This document shows, piece after piece, positions 18,494 to 27,260 of a DNA stretch of 64,000 bases. The notes below the pieces were generated by a model that was not told where the DNA came from, searched no databases, and saw only the letters and a list, made by a program, of their open reading frames with translations. A program made the position numbers and the translations under genes. Within the stretch, counting starts at the first letter, position 1. Every line of letters begins with the position of its first letter. Source of the stretch: Mesorhizobium prunaredense (GTDB lineage Bacteria > Pseudomonadota > Alphaproteobacteria > Rhizobiales > Rhizobiaceae); the NCBI RefSeq assembly GCF_900156895.1, contig NZ_FTPD01000056.1:78379-142378 (forward strand), in the 5' to 3' direction.

Positions 18494-19801
18494 ATGAAAA
18501 GACAGGTCCTACTTGTGTTGGGTCTGCTTCTCTTTCCTGCCAGTTCGCGCGCTTCCGAGGAACACATCGAGTTAAACTACGGCTCCACGTATATCAATAT
18601 CTTTGGACCCGGGGGATTTTCCTCCCCTCCGGTGCATGAAACGGTGTTTGGGAGGCAGGGCCTTGTGGCCCGGCTGCTTAGTAGAACTGTTGACCTCTCT
18701 CAGCGAGAGGCGGACACCCCCGAAAGCATCGATGCAACTTTGCTGGTCTCGGAAAGTGAAGATGATCTGGTTCTCATCCAAATCATCTTCGCTCCCGGCC
18801 ATCCAAGACAGGACGAGTTCGTCACACTCGAAGGGAGTGGGGATTCGACGATCAATGGCGTTTGCAGAGTCTTGTTTGCTACCGAGTGCAATGACACACG
18901 TGTTCTCAACGGAATGCAGTTCGCGGTTCCAACGGAGCAGCAACTGTCGGCTGAGGCGCCGCAGGCAGTAAGCGCGCTAGGCCAGCCCAATGTTAATTTC
19001 GGATCGCCAGGGGAGATATCGGAGACGTCGTTCTACATCGTGGGGGCCCCTGAACACGTGAAGTTGCCGCCTCTGCCCGTTGCCGCAGATGAACTCCGTG
19101 CTGCTCCGTTGTCGGATATCATCGAGGGCGTGCCCGTCGGATCTGAGCCAGAGACAGATGCACAGCCGAGCCAGCCAGATGAAGAGGGCGCGGCGCCACC
19201 CACAGCGGTTGGCACGCCGTGGTTCGTAGTTCATTGCACTGCGTTCCAGGCGAGCGACGAACAAATTGCCAAGGCTGTCAGGAACCTTAGGAGCTCTGGC
19301 AAAAGAAACAAAGGCTATGTCTGGGTGAATTCGAAGGGTGAACTCTTGGAGGTGGTGGAACTTTCGGATAGGCGGGAACTTGCAACCAGAACAGAATCAA
19401 CGCCGTACTGTCCACTACTTGCGACTAAGGCTCGGCCGCTATTTATTAATGTGGAGATGCATTACTTTTGCTCCGAGAGGAACTCTGTTGCGGCAACTGA
19501 TGCGCAGTACAAAGGGGTTATTGAATTTTATAAGAAGGCCAAGCAGATATATGGCGCTATGAATGTTACCTCACATAGGCATGTTGATCGCGGTATCGCC
19601 GGGGCCCATACTGATCCGCCTGCACACACATTTTCGTTCGACAGGTTGCGAGAACAGTTTGAGGCCGCGGGTATAGGGACAAACGATGTATTCTTTCTCT
19701 CTAGTGCGCAGCAGCAGAAGGCTGCCAAGGCGGAGCACAAACACTTTTTTCCCCCAGACGTTGCGGTGAGTCTCCAGCGGGGAACCGACGATTGCCAATA
19801 A
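18494..19801 (+). CDS. Exported N-acetylmuramoyl-L-alanine amidase-like protein
   Basis: A 435-residue protein; the ATG at 18494 has GGAGG upstream and gives a signal peptide (VLLVLGLLLFPASSRAS). Residues 25-195 form an N-terminal domain I do not recognise, followed by an acidic Pro-rich linker (SEPETDAQPSQPDEEGAAPP). The C-terminal 190 residues resemble zinc amidases of the Amidase_2 family: presumed zinc ligands His247 (FVVHCTAF), His361 (SHRHVD) and Asp374 (AHTDPP). It would cleave the bond between muramic acid and the stem peptide. First gene of an operon with two protease-like genes. Confidence 0.8.
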   Translation: MKRQVLLVLGLLLFPASSRASEEHIELNYGSTYINIFGPGGFSSPPVHETVFGRQGLVARLLSRTVDLSQREADTPESIDATLLVSESEDDLVLIQIIFAPGHPRQDEFVTLEGSGDSTINGVCRVLFATECNDTRVLNGMQFAVPTEQQLSAEAPQAVSALGQPNVNFGSPGEISETSFYIVGAPEHVKLPPLPVAADELRAAPLSDIIEGVPVGSEPETDAQPSQPDEEGAAPPTAVGTPWFVVHCTAFQASDEQIAKAVRNLRSSGKRNKGYVWVNSKGELLEVVELSDRRELATRTESTPYCPLLATKARPLFINVEMHYFCSERNSVAATDAQYKGVIEFYKKAKQIYGAMNVTSHRHVDRGIAGAHTDPPAHTFSFDRLREQFEAAGIGTNDVFFLSSAQQQKAAKAEHKHFFPPDVAVSLQRGTDDCQ

Positions 19802-19847
19802 TGATGTCGCCTTGGTTGCGTGTAAGCCTGATAGCTGGGAGGAGCCA

Positions 19848-20639
19848 ATGTCACTTAAATATATCGCCTTTTCAGTTTTGTTTTTAGCGGGGGTGTCGGC
19901 TGGGCTGGCCCAGGAGATAGAGTTAGAGACCCTGGAAAGTCTACCGTCACCCGATGTACAGGATCAGGTGATCGGTGGTGAGAAGATGGATCCCGCCAAA
20001 TGGCCCGCCACCCTTGTCTTCCGAAACAGAGGAGGAGGCGGTTGCACCGCTACCGCCATTGGCGATCGCGTCATAATCACTGCCGCTCATTGCGTCGATA
20101 ACGGTGGCACCGGCGCTGCTCGTGTAAAGGGGCAGTCTATTCGCCTTGCCTGTTACCACCACCCTCACTATCGACCACCACAAAGCTATTCAGCAGACTT
20201 CGCGCTTTGCTTAACCGAGGGGCAGATGCCGGTGTTACCGTTTGAAGTCCTGAACGTTGACCCCTCGGTTCCGAAGCTCGATGCTGTGGTACAGCTGCTT
20301 GGCTATGGCTGCCTGACGATAGGCGGAGTAGATAAGACGTTTGGCCACCTTTACGGTGGAACAGCAAAGGTGGTGAAGATGCCAGGACCCGGTCTCTACA
20401 CTGTAACAGAGGGAGGCGCAGCAGTGTGCTTCGGAGATAGTGGAGGCGGGAGTTACGTCGGTGATGATGTGAGTAGGCTGCTGTTTGCAGTGAATTCGCG
20501 AGGTAACATAAAAAACCGGTCCTTCCTTTCGACGATCAGTTCCCCGATATTTTTGGCTTGGGCTGAAGACTGGGCGGTGAACAATGAAGTAGAAATCTGC
20601 GGACTTACGCAAAATTCTGCTGGGTGCTCAGAGCAATGA
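19848..20639 (+). CDS. Exported trypsin-like serine protease (S1 family)
   Basis: A 263-residue protein with a ribosome site GGAGGAG and a signal peptide (FSVLFLAGVSAGLAQ). The sequence VIGGEKMDPAKWPA resembles the trypsin mature N-terminus, implying activation by cleavage before the Val/Ile. The triad is complete: His81 (ITAAHCVD), Asp117 (SADFALC), Ser198 (CFGDSGGG). Several Cys pairs suit a disulphide-bonded periplasmic enzyme. It lies 46 bp after the amidase and 22 bp before the pseudotrypsin-subtilisin fusion. Confidence 0.92.
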   Translation: MSLKYIAFSVLFLAGVSAGLAQEIELETLESLPSPDVQDQVIGGEKMDPAKWPATLVFRNRGGGGCTATAIGDRVIITAAHCVDNGGTGAARVKGQSIRLACYHHPHYRPPQSYSADFALCLTEGQMPVLPFEVLNVDPSVPKLDAVVQLLGYGCLTIGGVDKTFGHLYGGTAKVVKMPGPGLYTVTEGGAAVCFGDSGGGSYVGDDVSRLLFAVNSRGNIKNRSFLSTISSPIFLAWAEDWAVNNEVEICGLTQNSAGCSEQ

Positions 20640-20661
20640 CGTTTGACTAAGGGGCGAGCCG

Positions 20662-23421
20662 ATGCTCAACGTGCGCATCCTCTTGAGAGTGCTGGTAGCT
20701 GTCAGCTTAGTATTCGTCACACGCCCCGCTACAGCGATTATAAATGGCGGACGAGTACCCGCTGAGAAAGAGGATGCATTTGCGGCAGTTATCTTCCGCG
20801 GGGCGCAGGGGGCATGCAGTGCCACTGCCGTGGGGCCTCGCGTCCTCCTCACCGCCGCGTTTTGCATAGGCGCCACAGATCGACCCGGCTATGTAGGGAT
20901 CGGCCCGCGGCAGTACGCGATAGAGAGATGCGTACTGCATCCTGATTACGGCTCAAGGCGCGAAGCCGACTTTGCCCTGTGTTTCACGAGGGCAGACCTG
21001 CCCTTGTCGGATTTCCCCCGTGTGGACACGGCGCCTGGTACATTGTCGCTGGGCCTTACAGTCCAGATAACTGGCTTCGGATGCCAGGCAGCCGGAGGGT
21101 ACGATTCCAGCTATGGCATCTTCGGGGTGGGCAGGGCTACAATCAGTTCATTGCCCGACGAAGGGGGCGCTGGCCAAGCTCAGTTGACAGGTGATGCGCT
21201 GTGTTTTGGAGACGGAGGGGGCGGCGTCTTCCTCGCGGGGGACGCGGGACCTAAGCGCCTAGTTGGGGTCAATTCCCAGTCTGATTTACAAGAACGCTCC
21301 TACATTTCCCTCACTTCATCTAGGTCGTTTGTGCAATGGGCGCGTGGCCTATCTATTCGTCACGAAAGCCCAATCTGTGGTGTGTCTGAGGGCGCTGAAG
21401 GATGTAAAGCCGTTGCAGGATCCGCGATCTTAGACGTTATCACACCCGAACCAGACACCTTCTCTGATGTGATGACGCAAGTCGGGACCTACAAGATCCC
21501 TGACGATGGGATCGTCGAAGGCTCCGTTCTAAAAGTTAGCGCCAATCCTGAAGAAACTTTGCGAGAGCTAGTTGATCGTGTTTGTGGGCCAGAGCCGGAA
21601 AGATATTTTGAGGCTTTATCCGAATCTACCGGTATCCCTGATCCGTCTTTCGACGAACCAATGGTCGGCGGAGAAGAAATCGCCATTCCCCTTTGTTCCC
21701 TTGACACGGTTTGGTATGAAACGACGCTCGTTCGGAGCGGTGATACCCTTTGGAGCATATTCAAGTCGCAACCTGATGTCCTTTTGGGCGGATTACCTCG
21801 CTGGCAGTTTTTCGAAGTTCCCCCAGGGTCGGTAGAAGGGGATGCCGTCAACAGTGGAGTATTCGTTGAGGCATTCAAGGCACTTAATCCAGGAAAGAAT
21901 CCCACAGCTCTTGCTATAGGGGATCGCATTTTAGTCCCACTTGCTCCTGCTAGTGGCACGGTTCATTTGGCACAGAAACTAGCCCCTCAATTCGGCATTA
22001 CACCGCAATTGTCGCTCACCGATTTCGAGTTGCAGTCCGAAGACGCCGATTGTGTTAGACCCGCCTCTTACGAAAACTATCCATATTCAGTCCAAGGCTT
22101 ACTGGATGCATTGCAGGTGAATCGGATAGTCATGGATGAGGGGCGTGCAAAGCGCATTCAAACTCGTGTTATCATCGCCGACAGCGGCCTCTACCAAGTT
22201 GGAAAGAGCATCTTCAGCTGGGCGGTAGTACCCTACCCCAGAGATGGCAACGAGCGGAAGTTCGCTAATCGCGTTCAACCCGTTTATTGGCCAGACGAAA
22301 AGATGAGTCATGGCACCCAAGTAGCATCTCTGGTCCTTGGAGGTCCGACATTTGGTCGCTTTCAGGCGCTCATGAAGAGTTCGCCGGTCATGGTTGTGCC
22401 AGTTCGCATTTATGATGTTAAAGAGAGTGAATTTATCAATCCTCAGACAAACGAAAGAAAGTCCGGATTGCAGCGTATTGTCCAGCAGAATGCATTTGAC
22501 ACGGTGCTGAAGGCTGCAAAGGATCTTGACGCTCGGATTGTGAACTTGAGTATCAAGACTGCGTCTACCATCCCGGAGATGGAACAAGATGGGTTCGGAG
22601 AGCAATCTGATATCCTGTTCGTGGTTGCCGCAGGGAATGGAGATGGAAAGATTGGGCGGGAGACCACAGTAACCTACCCGGCCGTTTATGGAGATCACTT
22701 AAACGTCCTTGCGGTGGCGGCATTAGACGGAGAGGGCGACGTCCCGGTTTTCTCGAATTGGAACAGTGAGTTCGTGCATATCGCAGCTCCCGGGTGCAGC
22801 GTTCCGGTATTGTCGTTCGAACCGGCAACAACAAGGTTTTTTGAGGGAAGATGGCATGGGACATCGCTATCAGCACCCCTAGTGTCGTTTGCCGCTGCAT
22901 TGGTTGACTCAGAGGCTGGTGGAAACCTCCGGCCCTGGCAGATAAAGGAGCGTTTGGTCGTAGCTTCGGATTTGGACGAGAAGCGCGCGGATCGGGTGTT
23001 AGACGGGCGCGCTTTGGACATTCCCAAAGCTTCAGCGATTTGGGTTGATGCGGTGGAAACGACTAAGGCGCCCGGCCTGATCTTCGGGGCCGCGACAATT
23101 ATCAAATCGGGAGCTCCATTGAAGATGGAAAGTGTACTTAGATTTGATTGCGGTGAAGCGGGAGATCTGGCCATTCGCGTTCATCAACTCCGCAAGCTCA
23201 CTCCGAGGTTCAGAAATGTTAACGGAAAGACATTTGGCAAGATTTACTACCAGAAGGTTGCCACTGGCCGCCTCGAGGGTGCTGCGTGCATGGTGCCGGA
23301 CAACCTCAGCGTCCAATTCAACGATCTTCTGGGCGGATCCAGTCTGACGCTGAGCATGACCGAAATTGCGGACATCGTTCCGCGGATGCTACCCCGTTAT
23401 GAGCCTGATCAGCCAAACTAA
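20662..23421 (+). CDS. Pseudotrypsin-LysM-subtilisin fusion protein, exported
   Basis: A 919-residue protein with a signal peptide (LRVLVAVSLVFVTRPATA). Residues 25-250 are a trypsin fold closely similar to the preceding gene, but the catalytic His is Phe67 (LTAAFCIG) and the catalytic Ser is Gly185 (CFGDGGGG); only Asp103 remains. Around residues 350-435 lies a LysM-like peptidoglycan-binding region (LVRSGDTLWSIF ... IGDRILVPLAP). Residues 500-800 are a subtilisin (S8) domain with intact Asp507 (IIADSG), His550 (MSHGTQVAS), oxyanion Asn (VVAAGNGDG) and Ser735 (HGTSLSAP). The last 120 residues are unassigned. So a dead trypsin domain guides or regulates a live subtilisin held at the cell wall. 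Confidence 0.88.
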   Translation: MLNVRILLRVLVAVSLVFVTRPATAIINGGRVPAEKEDAFAAVIFRGAQGACSATAVGPRVLLTAAFCIGATDRPGYVGIGPRQYAIERCVLHPDYGSRREADFALCFTRADLPLSDFPRVDTAPGTLSLGLTVQITGFGCQAAGGYDSSYGIFGVGRATISSLPDEGGAGQAQLTGDALCFGDGGGGVFLAGDAGPKRLVGVNSQSDLQERSYISLTSSRSFVQWARGLSIRHESPICGVSEGAEGCKAVAGSAILDVITPEPDTFSDVMTQVGTYKIPDDGIVEGSVLKVSANPEETLRELVDRVCGPEPERYFEALSESTGIPDPSFDEPMVGGEEIAIPLCSLDTVWYETTLVRSGDTLWSIFKSQPDVLLGGLPRWQFFEVPPGSVEGDAVNSGVFVEAFKALNPGKNPTALAIGDRILVPLAPASGTVHLAQKLAPQFGITPQLSLTDFELQSEDADCVRPASYENYPYSVQGLLDALQVNRIVMDEGRAKRIQTRVIIADSGLYQVGKSIFSWAVVPYPRDGNERKFANRVQPVYWPDEKMSHGTQVASLVLGGPTFGRFQALMKSSPVMVVPVRIYDVKESEFINPQTNERKSGLQRIVQQNAFDTVLKAAKDLDARIVNLSIKTASTIPEMEQDGFGEQSDILFVVAAGNGDGKIGRETTVTYPAVYGDHLNVLAVAALDGEGDVPVFSNWNSEFVHIAAPGCSVPVLSFEPATTRFFEGRWHGTSLSAPLVSFAAALVDSEAGGNLRPWQIKERLVVASDLDEKRADRVLDGRALDIPKASAIWVDAVETTKAPGLIFGAATIIKSGAPLKMESVLRFDCGEAGDLAIRVHQLRKLTPRFRNVNGKTFGKIYYQKVATGRLEGAACMVPDNLSVQFNDLLGGSSLTLSMTEIADIVPRMLPRYEPDQPN

Positions 23422-23863
23422 AGCCTTGTCGGCGTTCGAGCCGTGCGGGTGCCGACGGAGAGTACCCTTTGGGGGTGTTAGCAGCCTCCGTAAGCGGGTC
23501 GCGATAGCTCGCCATTCTGTCAACTTGACCAGCACAGCAATGACCGACGCGGCTGGGTTGGGAATTGGGCGATCGCAGTATCTGGGAGGTCGTTGGTGTG
23601 CCTGTGCGGGATCGGGCCGCGCGCCGCGGCCCGAAATTGTCGGAAAGGTAGCGGTGTTAAGGTGTTTAGGCTCCGATCAGTTATACCAAGCTCGGACCGC
23701 CTCGCGAGCGGTTGAGCAGACATGGCATGCGGCAGTTCATGCTCATGATCCCAGGCCCGAAAGGGACGCCAGCCTGCATCGGCTTGATCCCCTGCCTTCC
23801 ATCCCAATGCCGCGATGAGAGTGCTGGTCTTCGAAGCGCAATGTTCCTTCGTAGGTGTCCTGA
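23422..23863. other. Non-coding stretch before the IS21 element
   Basis: About 440 bp after the protease operon. Short frames occur on both strands without ribosome sites or familiar motifs. No terminator hairpin with a T run was evident. Confidence 0.4.
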
Positions 23864-24045
23864 GGGTATTGCGTGTTTCAGTAATTCCCGGACACCTTTT
23901 TCCCTAAATCCCGGACAGTGATTTCAGTAATTCGCGGACAGCGATTCCGCTAAATCCCGGACAGTTTTCGGGTGCGGATTTGGCGGTCGGTTCTCGGCTG
24001 CGCCGTTCTGGCAGTTTGGCCTCTCACGATGACGTTGAGAGGGCC

Positions 24046-25441
24046 ATGCCGAGACGGAAGCAAGCGAGACGAACGAAAGTGAGGGACATCCGAGCGATCT
24101 TGCGCCTGACCCATGAGCAGGGTCTTTCGGTGCGTGAAGTGTCGGAACGGCTGAAGATCAGCAAGACGACAGTATCGACTTATTTGCTGCGGGCGCGGGA
24201 GGCCTGGCTGCCGCCGGGCCACGACGAAGCGACTGAGCGGCTGCTGTTTGGCCGTGCCGGCCGTTCGCCACGCGACCTGAGCGAACCGGACTTTGCGCTG
24301 ATCGCCCGGGAGCTGAAGCGCAAGGGGTTGACGCTGACGCTGTTGTGGCAGGAGTATCGTGCCGCCCGTCCCGACGGCTACGGCTACATTTGGTTCTGCG
24401 AGCACTTCGCCGCTTTCGAGCGCCGGACGAGCGCGACATTCCGCAATCCGCATGCGGCGGGTGCGGTGATGCAGACCGATTATGCCGGGCAGACGGTGCC
24501 GGTGGGTCGACCCTGTTAGCGGCGTCATTTTCCCGGCGCAGTTTTTGTCGTGGTGCTGGGCGCTTCCAATCTGACCTTCGCCTTTGCCAGCTCCAGCCAG
24601 AAGCTGCCCGACTGGATTGACGGCCAGGTGCGGGCGCTCAGCTTCTTCGGCGGGGTCATCTGCGACAACCTGAAGGCTGGTGTGGCCAAGGCGCTGTGGT
24701 TCGAGCCGACGCTGAACGCCACCTTTGCCGCCATGGCCGAGCATTACGACACCACCATCTTGCCGACCCGCAGCCGAAAGCCGCGCGACAAGGGCAAGGT
24801 CGAGGGTGCGGTGCTGATCGTCGAGTGCTGGATTCTGGCCCGGCTACGGAACCGGACTTTCTTTTCGCTGGCTGAGCTCAATGCGGCGATCGCCGATCTG
24901 CTCGAGGAGCTGAACAACGGGCCGATGCGCCACGTCGGCAAAAGCCGCCGCGAACTGTTCGAGGAGATCGAGCGAGCGGCCTAGAGGCCGTTGCCGGCGG
25001 CCGGTGCCGCACCGGCTGATCGGGCGCAGCGTCCAGGTGCGGCTCACCCACCGGGTGGTCGAGATCTCCCACGATCACCAGCGCGTCGCCAGCCATGTCC
25101 GCCGCTCGCAGCGCTCCGGCCATGTCACCGTCAACGCCCACATGCCAAAGGCGCATCAGCGCTATGCCAACACGACGCCGGCCAGCCTGATCGGCCGGGC
25201 CGCCAAAATCGGCCCCAACGCCGCCATTCTGGTCGAGCGCATGATGCGCGACCGACCGCATCCGGAACAGGGCTACCGCGCGGCCATGGGCATCCTGTCG
25301 CTTTCGCCGCGCTATGGATGGGAGCGCACCGAGGCGGCCTGCGAGCGGACGCTCCGCAGAGCCGGCAAAGCCGACACCACCGCACGCCAAAATCCGCGGC
25401 AGCACCTATTACCATTGAAGGAAAGGAAGAAAGAATGCTGA
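24046..25441 (+). pseudogene. istA: istA transposase, multiply frameshifted
   Basis: The first frame has the N-terminal helix-turn-helix (MPRRKQARRTKVRDI, SVREVSERLKISKTTVSTYL) and the start of the integrase core (MQTDYAGQTVPV). The frame breaks near 24505, resumes with VVLGASNLTFAFASSSQKLP and ICDNLKAGVAKA, and breaks again near 24985 with apparent loss of a short segment. The final part ends in an ATGCTGA overlap with istB. Family-typical DDE motifs are split between frames. Confidence 0.88.
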
Positions 25442-26153
25442 CAAATCCCACCCTTGATCAGATGCAAGCCCTCGGGCTTGCTGGGATGGCATGGCGCGAA
25501 CTGGCCGAACAGAGCAGCGCCAATGAGCTCAGCCGCGACGAGTGGCTCGGCCTGATGCTCGATCGCGAGGTCGCCATGCGTGCCGACAAGCGCGTCAGGA
25601 ACCGGCTCGCCTCATCCAAGCTGCGCTTTCCCGAAGCCTGCATCGAGGACATCGATTTTGCCGCGTCGCGCGGGCTCGACCGGCGCAACACCATGGCGCT
25701 CGCCCAGGGTGAATGGCTGAAGGCGCATGAGAATCTGATCGTCACCGGCCAGACCGGCACCGGCAAGTCATGGTTAGCCTGTGCCTTCGGCCGGCAAGCG
25801 GCACGGCTCGATCATTCCGTGCTCTATGTGCGCGTGCCGCGCCTGTTCGAGGATCTTGCGCTCGCTCGCCTCGATGGCCGCTTCCCGCGCCTCATCGACA
25901 AACTCACCCGCGCGCAACTGCTCATCCTTGACAACTTTGGAACTCACAGCCTCACCGACAGCAGCGCTTCCACCTGTTCGAAATCGTCGAGGAACGCTAT
26001 CGGCGCAAATCCACCATCATCACCGCCCAAGCCCCGGTGGCCAGATGGCATGAGCTGATTGCCGACCCACCGTCGCCGACGCCATTCTCGACAGGATCGT
26101 TCACAACGCCCACCGCATCGTGCTCCAGGGCGACAGCATGCGAAAGCAAAAAG
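25435..26153 (+). pseudogene. istB: istB helper ATPase, frameshifted
   Basis: The first 170 codons are a normal IstB: Walker [18 protein letters not shown] and Walker B LLILDNFG. The frame shifts near 25950, after which the C-terminal part ([20 protein letters not shown] in the original frame, then [20 protein letters not shown]) can be read in other frames up to about 26153. IstB assists IstA in target choice; this copy cannot make the full protein. Confidence 0.88.
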
Positions 26154-26349
26154 CCGCGCCCCTCTTTGACCGGCACTCAAAAAGGCGAAATCAATCATAC
26201 ATGAACGCAAACAAGGCACCCGAGGACCGACACCGCCACACTGTCCCGGCATTAGCGAAACTGCTGTCCGGGAATCAACGGAACTCTTGTCCGGCTTTTG
26301 CGAAATCCGCAGGGTATCCTAATTTAACCAAGAAAGTCCCATCTTAACG

Positions 26350-26823
26350 TCATCGATAGCACTCAGCCGCTAAACACGATGGAAGAGCTATAGCCCTCGG
26401 ACGAAGGCGAGGAAACGATCGAAGAGCCCGAGATCTACGACGCATACGGATCTGGCAGCCCAGCAAGATTGGCAGCCGAAGTGATGCGGTTTGCGAATGA
26501 GCATACAAAGGCGGGTCCTGCAACGCCAGTGCCACCACGCGCTCGGCGACTTCAGGTCCGAGTGGGGCAATGCGCGAGGGGCGCGTCTTGTCGCGCAACA
26601 GTCTCTCGAAGCCTTCCGCGGCGAAGCGCTCCTGCCAGCGCCACACGCAGGTCTTGGACTTACCAGTTTGCCGCATGATCTCGACGGTGCCCACGCCGTC
26701 GCTGCTCAACAGAATGATCTCGGCGCGCCAAACGTGCTTCTGCGGCGCATTGCGATCTCTGATCAGCGCGCCCAGACGCTGACGATCAATCGAAGAAACG
26801 GTGAGGAATATTCCTGTACGCAT
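26350..26823 (-). pseudogene. IS630-family transposase remnant (second group)
   Basis: The N-terminus MRTGIFLTVSSIDRQRLGAL and the helix-turn-helix TGKSKTCVWRWQERF with LLRDKTRPSRI are typical of another IS630 subgroup. After LALQDPP the frame changes and the rest of the transposase is missing. It differs from the remnant at 16957. Confidence 0.85.
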
Positions 26824-26844
26824 GCGCCAGACTCGCATGCGCAC

Positions 26845-27260
26845 TCACAAAAGGGAATCCCCAGCCCGACTCTTATGTCAGGTGTAAACCACTAGAGATT
26901 TCCGTAGGGCTGCAGATCGATGCTTAGTTCCAAGAGGTGTAGACTACACGGACAAAGAGAGTACAATAAAAAACGAGACTTAGGCATGGTCGCAGCGCTC
27001 ACCAACCCGAGTTTCGAATTACAAAGACACATAGGCTCTCGGGGATGAGATCCCGCCCCTACTCGGCTGGCGCGCGGACTGGCGTGTGGAAAGCGGCTTA
27101 CGATCGTCGATGCGCGCGCACGCCCGTCTTCGCAATCCGCTACTCTGGGTTGAGCAACACTCTTGCACGTGGAAAACACCGCCCTCCGAGGAATTGTCCT
27201 TCTGCCGCGACTTCTGATATGACTTAGTAACGGATCGCCGCAACGCGAACGGAGACAACA
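26845..27260. other. Non-coding stretch upstream of the TPR-CHAT gene
   Basis: About 415 bp with no supported gene. It should contain the promoter of the TPR-CHAT gene. GGAGA just before 27261 is the probable ribosome site. Confidence 0.45.

Larger units (their letters stand above)
23864..26317 (+). mobile_element. IS21-family element with 6-bp target duplication
   Basis: The element spans 23870-26311. Its left end starts TGCGTGTTTCAGTAATTCCC and the reverse complement of its right end starts TGCGGATTTCGCAAAAGCC, each followed by GGACA; further GGACA-type repeats lie inside both ends, as is usual for IS21. The flanking GGGTAT is duplicated at 23864-23869 and 26312-26317. Both transposition genes carry frameshifts, so the copy is probably immobile although it inserted fairly recently (the duplication is still perfect). 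Confidence 0.85.

Noticed and set aside
23712-23921. Frame starting MSRHGMRQFMLMIPGPKG, vaguely YCII-like
   Set aside because: The similarity is limited to the first residues and the frame runs into the IS21 end.
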